Source: Candidatus Enterousia intestinigallinarum
Lineage (GTDB): Bacteria > Pseudomonadota > Alphaproteobacteria > Rs-D84
Length of the DNA stretch: 64,000 bases
Direction: 5' to 3'
Assembly: GCA_944407095.1 (NCBI GenBank)
Contig: OX097180.1
Location: 620,001-684,000 of the forward strand
This document shows positions 1 through 8,791 of the stretch, one piece after another (position 1 is the first letter of the stretch; the number at the start of each line of letters is the position of its first letter). The notes below the pieces were generated by a model that was given only the letters and a program-made list of their open reading frames with translations, was not told the DNA's origin and searched no databases. The translations under genes and the position numbers were made by a program.

Positions 1-679
1 ATGAAGATTCATCAGACGCCAGGAAAACGCACGCATACGCAATATCGTCCGGTTCGCCAAATCGACCCGCTGGTATCTGTGCCAGATATGATTTTTTCAA
101 ATCATCGGACAAAACGTCCGTCATCGGGGTCTTGATAAATCCCGGCGCGATACAGTTCGCGGTGATGCCACGTGATCCAACCTCGGCCGCGATGGATTTA
201 GTCATTGCAATCATACCGCCCTTGGACGCCGCATAGTTTGCCTGGCCCGGGCCGCCGATTGCACCGATGATGGACGCCATATTGATAATGCGTCCGCCAC
301 GGTTTTTCATCATCGGCATAACAACTGCACGACACATCTTGAAACAAGAACGCAGATTTGTGTTTATGACGTTGTCGAATTGTTCGTCCGACATACGCAT
401 CAATAAAGTATCCTGTGTAATACCAGCGTTGTTTACCAAAATATCAATTTTACCGGCCGTGTCGATTGTTGACTGAACCAAATCAATCGCACCGCCGTCC
501 GACGCCAAGTCAATTGGAATTTTGATAAATGAATTATCAAACTGTGCGTCCAGCTTATCAATACTGCGCCCTGTTACGACAACGGTTGCACCGGCTTCCT
601 TCATACGTTTGGCGATTGCGCCGCCGATACCACCGGTTGCGCCGGTAATCAATGCTACTTTTCCTGTTAAATCAAACAT
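1..679 (-). CDS. fabG: 3-oxoacyl-ACP reductase FabG (C-terminus beyond window edge)
   Basis: Reduces 3-oxoacyl-ACP with NADPH in the cytoplasmic fatty-acid elongation cycle. The ATG at 677-679 opens MFDLTGKVALITGATGGIG, which carries the TGxxxGIG nucleotide-binding motif of short-chain dehydrogenases. An NNAG block follows, and the last third has the catalytic serine region and the YAASK block. 226 codons are present against a usual 245 or so, so about 20 C-terminal residues lie outside the window. The start lies one base past the fabD stop, so both genes should share the promoter upstream of fabD. The identification is secure from motifs and the fabD neighbour. Confidence 0.95.
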   Translation of the reverse strand, partial: MFDLTGKVALITGATGGIGGAIAKRMKEAGATVVVTGRSIDKLDAQFDNSFIKIPIDLASDGGAIDLVQSTIDTAGKIDILVNNAGITQDTLLMRMSDEQFDNVINTNLRSCFKMCRAVVMPMMKNRGGRIINMASIIGAIGGPGQANYAASKGGMIAMTKSIAAEVGSRGITANCIAPGFIKTPMTDVLSDDLKKSYLAQIPAGRFGEPDDIAYACVFLASDESS

Positions 680-680
680 T

Positions 681-1556
681 TTATATCTCCAATTTTTTTG
701 ATGTCATTTCCGAACAAATACGCGGGGTCAGTCCCGTCAGAACCGCACCAGGTCCAACCTCTATGGTTTCGTTTATTCCCAATTCGTGCATTTTTAATAC
801 AGATTCGCGCCAATGTACACCGTGTGTGATTTGATATATCAATGCTTCCTTGATTTCCGCTGGGTCGGACATAGGCGCGGCCGTTTTATTAGAAATCAGA
901 ATTGCGTTTGGTGCCTTTATTTCAATTTTTTCCAACGCGGCGCGCATTTCATCCGCCGCTGGTGCCTGAATTCTGCAATGAACCGGGACGGACAGTGCCA
1001 ACGGCATTGCGCGTTTTGCCCCCGCGGATTTTGCCAATTCCAGTGTTTTTTCCACAATATCGCGTGCACCGGAAACAACAACCTGACCTGGACTGTTGTC
1101 ATTTGCAACGTCACAGTCGGTTTGTGCACAAATTTCACGCACCTGCTCGATTGGCAGACCCAGTATCACTGCGGTCAATCCCGCGCCAACCGGCACCGCG
1201 CGCTGCATTGCGTCCCCGCGCAGGCGCAGCAGTCGCGCCGTATCACCAACCGACAACGCGCCCGCGGCACACAGTGCGGTATATTCACCCAACGAATGCC
1301 CCGCAACATATTGGGTCAGTTGGATACCGGATGCGCGCAACATAGCAATAGACACAGCCATAATTGCGGGCTGAACATTTGTGGTCAGGGTTAAATCTTC
1401 CATTGGACCGTTAAAGATAATATCAGACAATTTCTGATTTAACGCGTCGTCAACTTCGTCGAATACGGCGCGTGCGGCCGGATTATTATCGTACAGTTCT
1501 TTGCCCATACCAACGGATTGCGATCCCTGGCCGGGAAAAACAAGTATAGATGACAT
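681..1556 (-). CDS. fabD: Malonyl-CoA:ACP transacylase FabD
   Basis: Moves malonyl from CoA to ACP, supplying the extender unit for fatty-acid synthesis in the cytoplasm. The 291 residues show GQGSQ at 9-13, the nucleophile loop GHSLGEYTA at 86-94 with catalytic Ser88, the conserved Arg at about 113, and the partner His193 in VPVH. Length is close to the family's roughly 310. A good ribosome site (AAGGAG on the minus strand, 1562-1567) precedes the ATG. It is the first gene of a fabD-fabG unit with its own promoter at 1578-1606. Confidence 0.97.
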   Translation of the reverse strand: MSSILVFPGQGSQSVGMGKELYDNNPAARAVFDEVDDALNQKLSDIIFNGPMEDLTLTTNVQPAIMAVSIAMLRASGIQLTQYVAGHSLGEYTALCAAGALSVGDTARLLRLRGDAMQRAVPVGAGLTAVILGLPIEQVREICAQTDCDVANDNSPGQVVVSGARDIVEKTLELAKSAGAKRAMPLALSVPVHCRIQAPAADEMRAALEKIEIKAPNAILISNKTAAPMSDPAEIKEALIYQITHGVHWRESVLKMHELGINETIEVGPGAVLTGLTPRICSEMTSKKLEI

Positions 1557-1577
1557 ATAAACTCCTTTTACGGGGTA

Positions 1578-1606
1578 ATTATAGAATTGAAAGACCGTAT
1601 GCGCAA
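1578..1606 (-). promoter_or_regulatory. Promoter of fabD-fabG
   Basis: Minus-strand -35 TTGCGC (1601-1606) and perfect -10 TATAAT (1578-1583) with a 17-base spacer, lying between the queH stop and the fabD start. Confidence 0.7.
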
Positions 1607-1609
1607 ATA

Positions 1610-2179
1610 TTATCTGACTGGAACGGCGGTTGTAAATTTGGCCTTATTGTCGCCCGTTTTTCGAATTGAAAATTCGCATCCGCAATAATTCTGGCGATAA
1701 AATTGAGATTCACGTCCAATCTGTTGACGCAGGTTTTCATCCCATTTTACGGGGATATATTGCTCCCCCAGTGCGGCGACGCCCGCATCGTCCACCTGGG
1801 ACTGGCTTTTATGGCGTGACACGCCGAATACGGACGTGACCGCATCATATCCGTGTTCGGCCGCCCATTGGCGCGCATAGTCAAACCTGAATTTGAAACA
1901 AGCACTGCATCGGCGGCCGCGTTCTGGGGCATCTTCCAGGCCGCGCACCGCATCACGCCACGCATTATGGTCATATTCGCCAACGGCGTATTTTACACCC
2001 AACGCGTCACAGTACTTTATTTGTTCGGCCAGGCGTTTGTCATATTCGGCGGCCGGGAAAATATTAGGATTGAAAAACAACACGATAAAATTGTCAACCC
2101 CGGGTATTTGCCCGTCGGCCAGTTGTTTTATCGCACCCGCACTGCACGGGGCACAGCAAGACATTAAAACCAGTTTCAT
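1610..2179 (-). CDS. queH: Epoxyqueuosine reductase QueH
   Basis: Reduces epoxyqueuosine to queuosine in the wobble position of tRNA; QueH is the non-cobalamin alternative to QueG. The 189-residue protein begins MKLVLMSCCAPC, giving the CC..C cluster at residues 8-12. A CSAC motif lies mid-protein and a YCGC motif near the C-terminus, the cysteine pattern of the former DUF208 family that binds Fe-S and a metal. I chose the ATG at 2177-2179 because it overlaps the metG stop as ATGA and begins directly at the conserved CCAPC region; the longer upstream frame lies inside metG and looks non-homologous. Translationally coupled to metG. Confidence 0.88.
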   Translation of the reverse strand: MKLVLMSCCAPCSAGAIKQLADGQIPGVDNFIVLFFNPNIFPAAEYDKRLAEQIKYCDALGVKYAVGEYDHNAWRDAVRGLEDAPERGRRCSACFKFRFDYARQWAAEHGYDAVTSVFGVSRHKSQSQVDDAGVAALGEQYIPVKWDENLRQQIGRESQFYRQNYCGCEFSIRKTGDNKAKFTTAVPVR

Positions 2180-4185
2180 TTTACCACGTATTCTGTGCCA
2201 ATTTCGCTGTCCGCGGGCAGTTCGATTATATTGTCTGTATCCACGCCTGCACCGATTTCGGCACTGCTGCACATCATACCAAACGATTCAACGCCGGCGA
2301 CAGTGCGCTGGGATATCGGTTTTTTTGCGCCCGGCAATGTGCATCCAATCGGTGCCAGAACACCAATAAGACCAGACCGTACGTTCGGCGCACCACATAC
2401 AATTTGCAAATTGTGATTTGTACCGTCGTCAACGGTTAAAATGTGCAGGTTTTCACGTGTTGGATGTTCGCGCACATCAACTATTTTTGCAACGGTTGGC
2501 TTTGGCGCATTATCCACCTGGGGGGCATATTGTGCGGTCAGTTTTGCGACAGTGTCATCATCAATGCGCGTGAACAGATTTTCAGGCACGACAAATTTTG
2601 CACCATTTGTGATACGTGGCGCGTATGTTTCCGGCCAGGACAAATCTAAATCAGCCCCAACAAATATATTACGCATTTTTTCCGCGGCCGCGGGTATAAA
2701 CGGTGCGGATACGCGCGCATACAGGTCAATCAGTTGAAAGCATTGATTTAACACCGCACCGGCCGCGTCCATATCACCGTTTTTCACCAATGCCCACGGT
2801 TCGTGCACGGTCATATATTCGTTGCCAATCGCATACAGCGAACGCAGTGCGACAATCGCCGCGCGAAATTCGCACGCATCCAACGCATCAGTCAATTCGC
2901 GCAGTTTTTCATTTATCTGTGCGACCAGCGCATCATCTGTTGTACCGGCACTTGGCACCGTATCACCAAAATTTTTGTTGGTCAGTTTGCACACACGCGA
3001 TACAAAGTTACCCAGCATACCGTTCAAATCCTTGTTCACAATATCGGCAAATCGCGTAAATGTAAAATCAGTATCGTCTGTTTCCGGCGCGGACGCAATC
3101 AGCGCATATCGCCACGCATCGGCCGGCGCAATGGACAGCGCGTCCGTTAAAAATACGCCGCGGTGTTCCGATTTGGAAAACTTGCCACCTTCGAAATTCA
3201 GGAAATTCATAGATTTCAACATATCGACGGTTTTCCAGTTATCGTTCATCGCCAGTTGCTGTTCCGGGAAAAACACGGCGTGGAATTTAACATTGTCCTT
3301 GCCCATAAATTGCGCATAGTGCGCGTCTGGATTTTTCCACCAATCCGCCCAGTTTTTGTTTGCCGCCTGGGAAATGGAAACATAGCCCCACGGCGCGTCA
3401 AACCAAACATAGAAAACCTTGTCTTCATATCCCGGCTTGTTGACGGGAATGCCCCACGGCAAATCGCGTGTAATAGATGTATCGCGCAGTTCGTCGTTTG
3501 CCCAACCCTGGGCGATGGCGGCGGCGGTGCGCGACCATTTTGGCGCGTGCGATTTTAACCAGTCACGCCACGTGCCCTGCACCCGTGATGCCAGGAAAAA
3601 TAAATTTTTTGTCGGCCGCATTTCGATATTGGTGCTGCCGGAAATAGTGCTGCGCGGGTTTATCAGTTCGGACGCGTCGTATGTTGCACTGCAGTTGTCA
3701 CATTGGTCGCCGCGTGCACCGTCATATCCGCATTTTGGACACGTTCCGACCAGTTGACGGTCTGCCAGAAACATATTGTCATCAATGGAAAACGGCTGAA
3801 CAGTTTCGCGTTCTTCTATCAGTCCCAACGCGTCCAGACGGTTGAACAAATCGTGAATCAGTTTTTCCTGCAGTTCGGTATGCGTGCGTCCGTACAGGTC
3901 GAACGACAGATTGAAATCACGCACGGCGCGCAAATGCTTTTCATAATATTTGTTGTTATATTCGATTATGGGCATATTTTCTTTCATTGCACCGACAGCA
4001 GCGGGGGTTCCGTGTTCGTCGGCCCCGCATATGTATAACACGTCACGCCCGCGCGCACGGCAAAATCGCGCATATATATCGGACGGCAACCAACACCCCA
4101 CCAAGTGCCCCAGGTGCAAATCCCCGTTCACATACGGTAACGCGGATGTAATCAGATATTTTTGCTTTTTATTATCGGTTGTCAT
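2176..4185 (-). CDS. metG: Methionyl-tRNA synthetase with C-terminal tRNA-binding domain
   Basis: Charges initiator and elongator tRNA-Met. The 669-residue protein has the class I signature HLGH at 24-27, a four-cysteine zinc knuckle (Cys149, 152, 162, 165) and KFSKS at 335-339. The C-terminal part, from about residue 560, matches the EMAP/Trbp111-like OB-fold tRNA-binding domain that dimerises the E. coli enzyme. Full length. The stop overlaps the queH start by four bases. A hairpin with a T-run (4203-4232) lies just upstream; it most simply ends the tRNA-Val transcript, but could also attenuate metG. Confidence 0.97.
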   Translation of the reverse strand: MTTDNKKQKYLITSALPYVNGDLHLGHLVGCWLPSDIYARFCRARGRDVLYICGADEHGTPAAVGAMKENMPIIEYNNKYYEKHLRAVRDFNLSFDLYGRTHTELQEKLIHDLFNRLDALGLIEERETVQPFSIDDNMFLADRQLVGTCPKCGYDGARGDQCDNCSATYDASELINPRSTISGSTNIEMRPTKNLFFLASRVQGTWRDWLKSHAPKWSRTAAAIAQGWANDELRDTSITRDLPWGIPVNKPGYEDKVFYVWFDAPWGYVSISQAANKNWADWWKNPDAHYAQFMGKDNVKFHAVFFPEQQLAMNDNWKTVDMLKSMNFLNFEGGKFSKSEHRGVFLTDALSIAPADAWRYALIASAPETDDTDFTFTRFADIVNKDLNGMLGNFVSRVCKLTNKNFGDTVPSAGTTDDALVAQINEKLRELTDALDACEFRAAIVALRSLYAIGNEYMTVHEPWALVKNGDMDAAGAVLNQCFQLIDLYARVSAPFIPAAAEKMRNIFVGADLDLSWPETYAPRITNGAKFVVPENLFTRIDDDTVAKLTAQYAPQVDNAPKPTVAKIVDVREHPTRENLHILTVDDGTNHNLQIVCGAPNVRSGLIGVLAPIGCTLPGAKKPISQRTVAGVESFGMMCSSAEIGAGVDTDNIIELPADSEIGTEYVVK

Positions 4186-4202
4186 AATTTATGCCCTATT
4201 GT

Positions 4203-4232
4203 TAAAAAATATGGACGCCCAACGGGGCGTCC
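4203..4232 (-). terminator. Terminator after tRNA-Val(GAC), upstream of metG
   Basis: On the minus strand a perfect 8-bp stem (GGACGCCC with GGGCGTCC, 4213-4232) is followed by a T-rich run (4204-4210). It lies between the tRNA and the metG start. Confidence 0.7.
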
Positions 4233-4330
4233 ACCGAATCCCGTCAGAATTTTTAATCAAGATTATTTGTACATTCGCATTTTTTTGTAACTTTATTTTG
4301 TGGCCTGCCACCTGAAACCTTGGCGAAAGG

Positions 4331-4407
4331 TGGTGGGTGGTATTGGACTCGAACCAACGACCTTTACGATGTCAACGTAACGCTCTAACCAACTGAGCTA
4401 ACCACCC
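4331..4407 (-). tRNA. tRNA-Val (anticodon GAC)
   Basis: 77 bases including an encoded CCA. The acceptor stem is GGGTGGT with ACCACCC. The D-stem is GCTC/GAGC, the anticodon stem TTACG/CGTAA, and the loop TTGACAT gives anticodon GAC. The T-stem is GTTGG/CCAAT with loop TTCGAGT. All stems pair. A broken second copy lies upstream in the same transcription direction (4439-4492), and the likely promoter lies beyond that copy at 4507-4534. Confidence 0.96.
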
Positions 4408-4438
4408 AAAACCGTTTTCCGGTGATATGTCCAGTAAT

Positions 4439-4492
4439 CAACGACCTTTACGATGTCAACGTAACGCGGCTGACCAACTGAGCTAACCACCC
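4439..4492 (-). pseudogene. Truncated duplicate of tRNA-Val(GAC)
   Basis: Reading the minus strand from 4492, the acceptor 5' strand, D-loop, whole anticodon arm and variable loop of tRNA-Val(GAC) are repeated. Similarity then stops after GGTCGTTG; there is no T-arm and no 3' acceptor strand. The D-stem is also broken: GCTC faces CAGCCGC instead of GAGC. It lies 85 bases from the intact copy and is directly downstream of the promoter, so it should form the 5' part of the tRNA precursor. Confidence 0.85.
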
Positions 4493-4506
4493 AACAAGCG
4501 AACAAG

Positions 4507-4534
4507 ATTATACCAAACAAAAATCAGATTGCAA
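4507..4534 (-). promoter_or_regulatory. Promoter of the tRNA-Val(GAC) transcript
   Basis: Minus-strand -10 TATAAT (4507-4512) and -35 TTGCAA (4529-4534), spacer 16. The predicted start is about 8 bases before the broken tRNA copy. The -35 box is shared with the plus-strand promoter. Confidence 0.65.
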
Positions 4535-4557
4535 TATTAAATTACGGTGCGTATAAT
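4529..4557 (+). promoter_or_regulatory. Promoter of the structured leader RNA
   Basis: Plus-strand -35 TTGCAA (4529-4534) and perfect -10 TATAAT (4552-4557), spacer 17; predicted start near 4564. TTGCAA is its own reverse complement and serves the divergent tRNA promoter as well. Confidence 0.7.
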
Positions 4558-4563
4558 GTTAAA

Positions 4564-4736
4564 TGTGACGGGTGTTCTGTCACTGGGATTCACAACCCAT
4601 TGTCAAGCGTCCGCAGGGACGAAAAAAACTCCAACCCCCGGTTGGAGGGACTTTGAATATATTGAATAAAAGTCGCAATTCTTGACAATTGTTGTGAACC
4701 TCCAACCACCTGGTTTTTTCCGGTGGTTTTGTTTTT
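4564..4736 (+). ncRNA. Structured leader RNA or attenuator (unidentified)
   Basis: About 170 bases from the predicted start to a terminator. A small hairpin (GTGAC/GTCAC, 4565-4583) is followed by a long closing stem: 4588-4607 pairs with 4681-4698 almost perfectly. Inside are three hairpins: CGTCC/GGACG, CTCCAACC/GGTTGGAG and GACTTT/AAAGTC. The 3' end is a terminator hairpin. GGTTGGAGG (4640-4648) could instead pair with CCTCCAACC (4699-4707), which overlaps the terminator's 5' arm, so two exclusive folds are possible. I do not recognise a known family; it does not look like SRP RNA, 6S RNA, tmRNA or RNase P RNA. It could be a free small RNA or a cis-acting switch for the ORF at 4754. Confidence 0.5.
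4704..4736 (+). terminator. Terminator between leader RNA and the 66-codon ORF
   Basis: Stem AACCACC(T)GG with CCGGTGGTT around a six-T loop, then TTGTTTTT. It ends 17 bases before the ATG at 4754. Confidence 0.65.
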
Positions 4737-4753
4737 GAATATTTGGGGGCAAA

Positions 4754-4954
4754 ATGACACTGGGCGCGGAAATAGAACAAATCAGAATCAAATGCAATAT
4801 GCCGCTGTTTATTGCGTACGATGTTTTTTCCACCGATATGGCGGGCTATCATCAAATAATTACCGGGCGGTGTTCGCCAACGATTTTTCAACTGATAATG
4901 TTTATTGATGCGGCGCGCCATCCACTGGAAAAAATACCGAAAAAGTTTATATAA
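4754..4954 (+). CDS. Hypothetical 66-residue protein
   Basis: Unrecognised small protein beginning MTLGAEIEQIRIKC. A GGGGG ribosome-binding site lies just upstream (4745-4749), and a strong bidirectional terminator follows the stop. It has no signal peptide or long membrane segment; the composition is mixed, with a basic C-terminus. The placement argues it is real: promoter, structured leader, terminator hairpin, ribosome site, ORF, terminator. Without homologues it could still be a chance ORF. Confidence 0.5.
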   Translation: MTLGAEIEQIRIKCNMPLFIAYDVFSTDMAGYHQIITGRCSPTIFQLIMFIDAARHPLEKIPKKFI

Positions 4955-4982
4955 AAAACACCGGCATTTGCCGGTGTTTTTT
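4953..4982. terminator. Bidirectional terminator between the 66-codon ORF and accC
   Basis: ACACCGGCA/TGCCGGTGT hairpin flanked by an A-run and a T-run, serving both converging genes. The same hairpin recurs after pal and between parB and the MacB-like permease. Confidence 0.9.
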
Positions 4983-6393
4983 ATTCTTTTTCTGCATCCG
5001 AATCCGTCGTCTTTTCGGCGCGCGCCTGTTTGGCGGCGGCCTTGTCACGTTCGGATTTCAGATATGATTCCAACCAATGATTGTCAAAGTTTAACGTCTT
5101 TACATCGCGATTCTTTAACAATTTCTGTTGCAATGGGATTGTTGTTTTGACGCCTTCGATAACAAATTCGTCCAGTGCACGACCCGCACGCATAATACAC
5201 GCCGGTCTGCTTTGTGCGTGAACAATCAGTTTTGCAATCATCGAATCATAGGTCGGCGGAATTGTATATCCGGTGTACACCGCGCTGTCCACACGCACGC
5301 CCAGTCCGCCCGACGGCGCGTACAGTGTGATTTTGCCCGGATTCGGGATAAAAGTTTCCGGATCTTCGGCATTGATACGAAATTCAATCGCGTGTCCGTG
5401 TGGAACAACGTTAGATTGTGTGTATCCCAATTTTTCGCCGGCCGCGATACGTATTTGTTCGCGTACCAAATCAACGCCGTACACCATTTCGGTTACTGGG
5501 TGTTCAACCTGCAGACGGGTGTTCATTTCCAGGAAATAAAACTTTCCGTCTTCGAACATAAATTCAAACGTTCCCGCATTGACATAGCCCATTTTTTTCG
5601 CGGCGCTTTTACAGATTTCAATCATATCGTCGCGCTGTTTCTGGGTTAAAATTGCGGCGGGACATTCTTCCATAACCTTTTGATTTTTGCGCTGCAGCGA
5701 ACAGTCGCGTTCACCAAATATAACGACGTTTCCGTGCGTATCGCCCAGAACCTGGAATTCAATATGACGCGGGTGCATCAACAGTTTTTCCATATACAGT
5801 GTATCGTCGCCGAATCCGGATTTTGCCTCGTTCTTGGTCATTTGGAACGCTTCGGCCATTTGTTCGGCGTTCATTACCGGGCGTATTCCACGTCCGCCGC
5901 CGCCGGCCGCCGCCTTTAGCATAACGGGATATCCGATTTTTTCGGCCCAGGCATACGCATCTTCCAACGTATCAACCGCACCGTCGGAACCCGGCACCAC
6001 CGGCAGACCGCACGCAATCGCGGTTTGCTTGGCATTGACCTTGTCCCCCATTTTTTCAATCATTGCGGCGGACGGCCCAATCCAAATCAGTCCGTGTTGT
6101 TCCACCTTTTGCGCAAAGTCCGCGCGTTCGGATAAAAATCCATATCCGGGGTGAATTGCGTCCGCATTTGTCAGCAACGCCGCCGTCAAAATTGCGGATT
6201 CGTTCAAATAAGAATCCTTGGACGGACCCGGACCTATGCACACGGATTCGTCCGCCAACTGCACGTGCATTGCGTTTTTATCCACCGTTGAATAAACCGC
6301 AACCGTGCGTATGCCCATATCGCGGCACGCGCGAATAATACGCAGCGCAATTTCACCACGATTGGCAATCAAAACTTTTTTTATCTGTGACAT
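4981..6393 (-). CDS. accC: Acetyl-CoA carboxylase biotin carboxylase subunit AccC
   Basis: ATP-dependent carboxylation of the biotin on AccB, the first half-reaction of acetyl-CoA carboxylase in fatty-acid synthesis. The 470-residue protein opens with KKVLIANRGEIALRIIRACR, has the glycine-rich ATP-grasp loop AAAGGGGRGI near residue 165, and EMNTRLQVEHPVTE near residue 290. Family length is about 450; the extra residues form a charged C-terminal tail (KAAAKQARAEKTTDSDAEKE). It lies 23 bases after accB in the same direction, the common accB-accC operon. Confidence 0.97.
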   Translation of the reverse strand: MSQIKKVLIANRGEIALRIIRACRDMGIRTVAVYSTVDKNAMHVQLADESVCIGPGPSKDSYLNESAILTAALLTNADAIHPGYGFLSERADFAQKVEQHGLIWIGPSAAMIEKMGDKVNAKQTAIACGLPVVPGSDGAVDTLEDAYAWAEKIGYPVMLKAAAGGGGRGIRPVMNAEQMAEAFQMTKNEAKSGFGDDTLYMEKLLMHPRHIEFQVLGDTHGNVVIFGERDCSLQRKNQKVMEECPAAILTQKQRDDMIEICKSAAKKMGYVNAGTFEFMFEDGKFYFLEMNTRLQVEHPVTEMVYGVDLVREQIRIAAGEKLGYTQSNVVPHGHAIEFRINAEDPETFIPNPGKITLYAPSGGLGVRVDSAVYTGYTIPPTYDSMIAKLIVHAQSRPACIMRAGRALDEFVIEGVKTTIPLQQKLLKNRDVKTLNFDNHWLESYLKSERDKAAAKQARAEKTTDSDAEKE

Positions 6394-6416
6394 TTTTGTT
6401 TCGTCGCCCGTATTGC

Positions 6417-6875
6417 TTATTCAATAACGATAATAGGTTGATCAAATTCAACGGCCTGGCCGTCGGATACCAAGATTTCTTTTACAACACCGTCCTTGTC
6501 GGATTTAATCGGGTTAAATGTTTTCATTGCCTCTATCAATGCGACGGTGTCGCCGGCCTTGATTTGTGCACCAACTGATGTGAACGGCTTTGCCCCCGGT
6601 TCTGGTGCCAGATATGCAACACCAACCATTGGTGATTTCAATGCATATCCACTGATTGTATTGTTATCGGCCGCGGCCGGTTCACTGTTTGTATTTTTAG
6701 ATTCTGTCGCCACCGGGAAATTCGGCATAGCAACGGCCGTGGTGCCCTGTTGTTTTGACAGATGAATATGCTTGCGATAAACGCCGAACAAAAACTGGCG
6801 TTCCAAATCCAATTCAGTAATCCCCATTTCATCCATTATCTTTGACATAGATTCAACGGTTGCACGAAATGACAT
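6417..6875 (-). CDS. accB: Biotin carboxyl carrier protein AccB
   Basis: Carries biotin between biotin carboxylase and the carboxyltransferase. At 152 residues it is typical. The C-terminal biotinyl domain has the acceptor motif EAMKTFNPI with biotinylated Lys118; this is the variant EAMK rather than the commoner EAMKM. The N-terminal region (1-35) is the usual helical part, joined by an Asn/Pro/Ala-rich linker (about 50-75). First gene of accB-accC; AAAGGA precedes its ATG. Confidence 0.96.
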   Translation of the reverse strand: MSFRATVESMSKIMDEMGITELDLERQFLFGVYRKHIHLSKQQGTTAVAMPNFPVATESKNTNSEPAAADNNTISGYALKSPMVGVAYLAPEPGAKPFTSVGAQIKAGDTVALIEAMKTFNPIKSDKDGVVKEILVSDGQAVEFDQPIIVIE

Positions 6876-6961
6876 TTTCTATCCTTTTATATATAAACCT
6901 TGTACGAACACTTACTAAACTGTTCAATGTGCCTGGAATTTTACCATAATCACGCCGGATG

Positions 6962-7207
6962 TCAAGGGACGGGGTCATATCCGAACCCGCCGCCCGGCCG
7001 ACAGCGCAATATCCGCCGCATTCCCATAATTGTACCACGCAGGATGCCGTATTTCTCAATGGCCTGGCGTGTGTATTCACTGCAGGTTGGAATAAACCGA
7101 CACGCGGCGCGTCCGCCGATAAAAGGCGAAATACACACCTGGTACGCGCGCACCATAGATATTGCAACGCGACGGGCTAAATTATTTTTCTGTTTTTTTG
7201 TCTGCAT
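6962..7207 (-). CDS. yidD: Membrane protein insertion efficiency factor YidD
   Basis: Small membrane-associated protein that helps YidC insert proteins into the inner membrane. The 81 residues contain the family core: RAYQVCISPFIGGRAACRF, PTCSEYTRQAIEKYG and RCRPGGGFGYDPVP. It overlaps the end of rnpA by 26 bases, the usual rnpA-yidD arrangement. yidC is not found in the window. Confidence 0.95.
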   Translation of the reverse strand: MQTKKQKNNLARRVAISMVRAYQVCISPFIGGRAACRFIPTCSEYTRQAIEKYGILRGTIMGMRRILRCRPGGGFGYDPVP

Positions 7208-7535
7208 AAAGTTTTTTTATATACCCCAGTGCCTTGCGCATTGCGACGCGTCCGTCTGTACGTGTTGCGTTCAGTATTGCAGCGCGTGCAATAAATATAT
7301 AGTCCAAATCTGGGTGCATATTTTTTTCATTAAATCGAATCCAGTCGCGCAACAGTCGCTTTGACCGGTTACGGTCAACGGCGTGCCGGAACAGACGTTT
7401 TGTCACAATCAGACCGTACCGTGCACCATCTGAAAACTTAGTCGGACGGGCACGCACAAAGAACATCGCACAGCGTGCGTTCAAATCGTCTTCTTGGACA
7501 ATAAAGTCCTGATGATTTTTTATAGTGTCTCTCAT
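7182..7535 (-). CDS. rnpA: Ribonuclease P protein component RnpA
   Basis: Protein cofactor of RNase P, which matures tRNA 5' ends. The signature AVDRNRSKRLLRD lies in the middle, and FFVRARPTKFSDGARYGLIV is the N-terminal sheet. Two ATGs lie upstream in frame, but a promoter (TTGCTT-17-TTATAT) ends 7 bases before the ATG at 7533-7535, so I take that start (117 residues) and predict a leaderless mRNA. rpmH, the usual upstream neighbour, is absent; mreB diverges instead. Confidence 0.93.
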   Translation of the reverse strand: MRDTIKNHQDFIVQEDDLNARCAMFFVRARPTKFSDGARYGLIVTKRLFRHAVDRNRSKRLLRDWIRFNEKNMHPDLDYIFIARAAILNATRTDGRVAMRKALGYIKKLYADKKTEK

Positions 7536-7542
7536 ATCCGGC

Positions 7543-7571
7543 ATATAATACCAAAATATACGGATAAGCAA
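7543..7571 (-). promoter_or_regulatory. Promoter of rnpA-yidD
   Basis: Minus-strand -35 TTGCTT (7566-7571), spacer 17, -10 TTATAT (7543-7548). The -10 ends 7 bases before the chosen start codon. Confidence 0.55.
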
Positions 7572-7601
7572 ATAAAAAACATAAATTTAATGTATGGCCG
7601 C

Positions 7602-8715
<1,114 letters not shown>

Positions 8716-8721
8716 AAAGAT

Positions 8722-8745
8722 ACGCCCCATTTCGGGGCGTTTTTA
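8722..8745 (+). terminator. Terminator of mreB
   Basis: ACGCCCC/GGGGCGT stem with 5-base loop, then a T-run. Confidence 0.9.
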
Positions 8746-8767
8746 TTGTTGCGATTATATGATGATA

Positions 8768-8788
8768 AAAACGGGGCGCGTGCCCCGT
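8768..8788 (-). terminator. Terminator of the xseB-rpsO operon
   Basis: ACGGGGC/GCCCCGT stem (8771-8788), followed on the minus strand by TTTT. It lies directly after the rpsO stop. Confidence 0.85.
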
Positions 8789-8791
8789 TTA

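Noticed and set aside
2500-2515. DnaA-box-like TTATCCAC sequences (also near 6279, 9939, 46861 and 48775)
   Set aside because: They are scattered singly inside coding regions with no clustering beside an AT-rich unwinding region, so no origin is called.
4186-4330. A T-box or other specific riboswitch for metG
   Set aside because: No specifier loop or T-box sequence is present; the hairpin is explained as the tRNA terminator.
4564-4736. Identification of the leader RNA as 6S, SRP, tmRNA or RNase P RNA
   Set aside because: The conserved blocks of these RNAs are not visible and the branched fold with a long closing stem does not fit them.
4580-4921. Minus-strand ORFs of 113 and 76 codons across the structured leader
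   Set aside because: They read through the stems of the element, have no ribosome site and lie antisense to a promoter-terminator unit.
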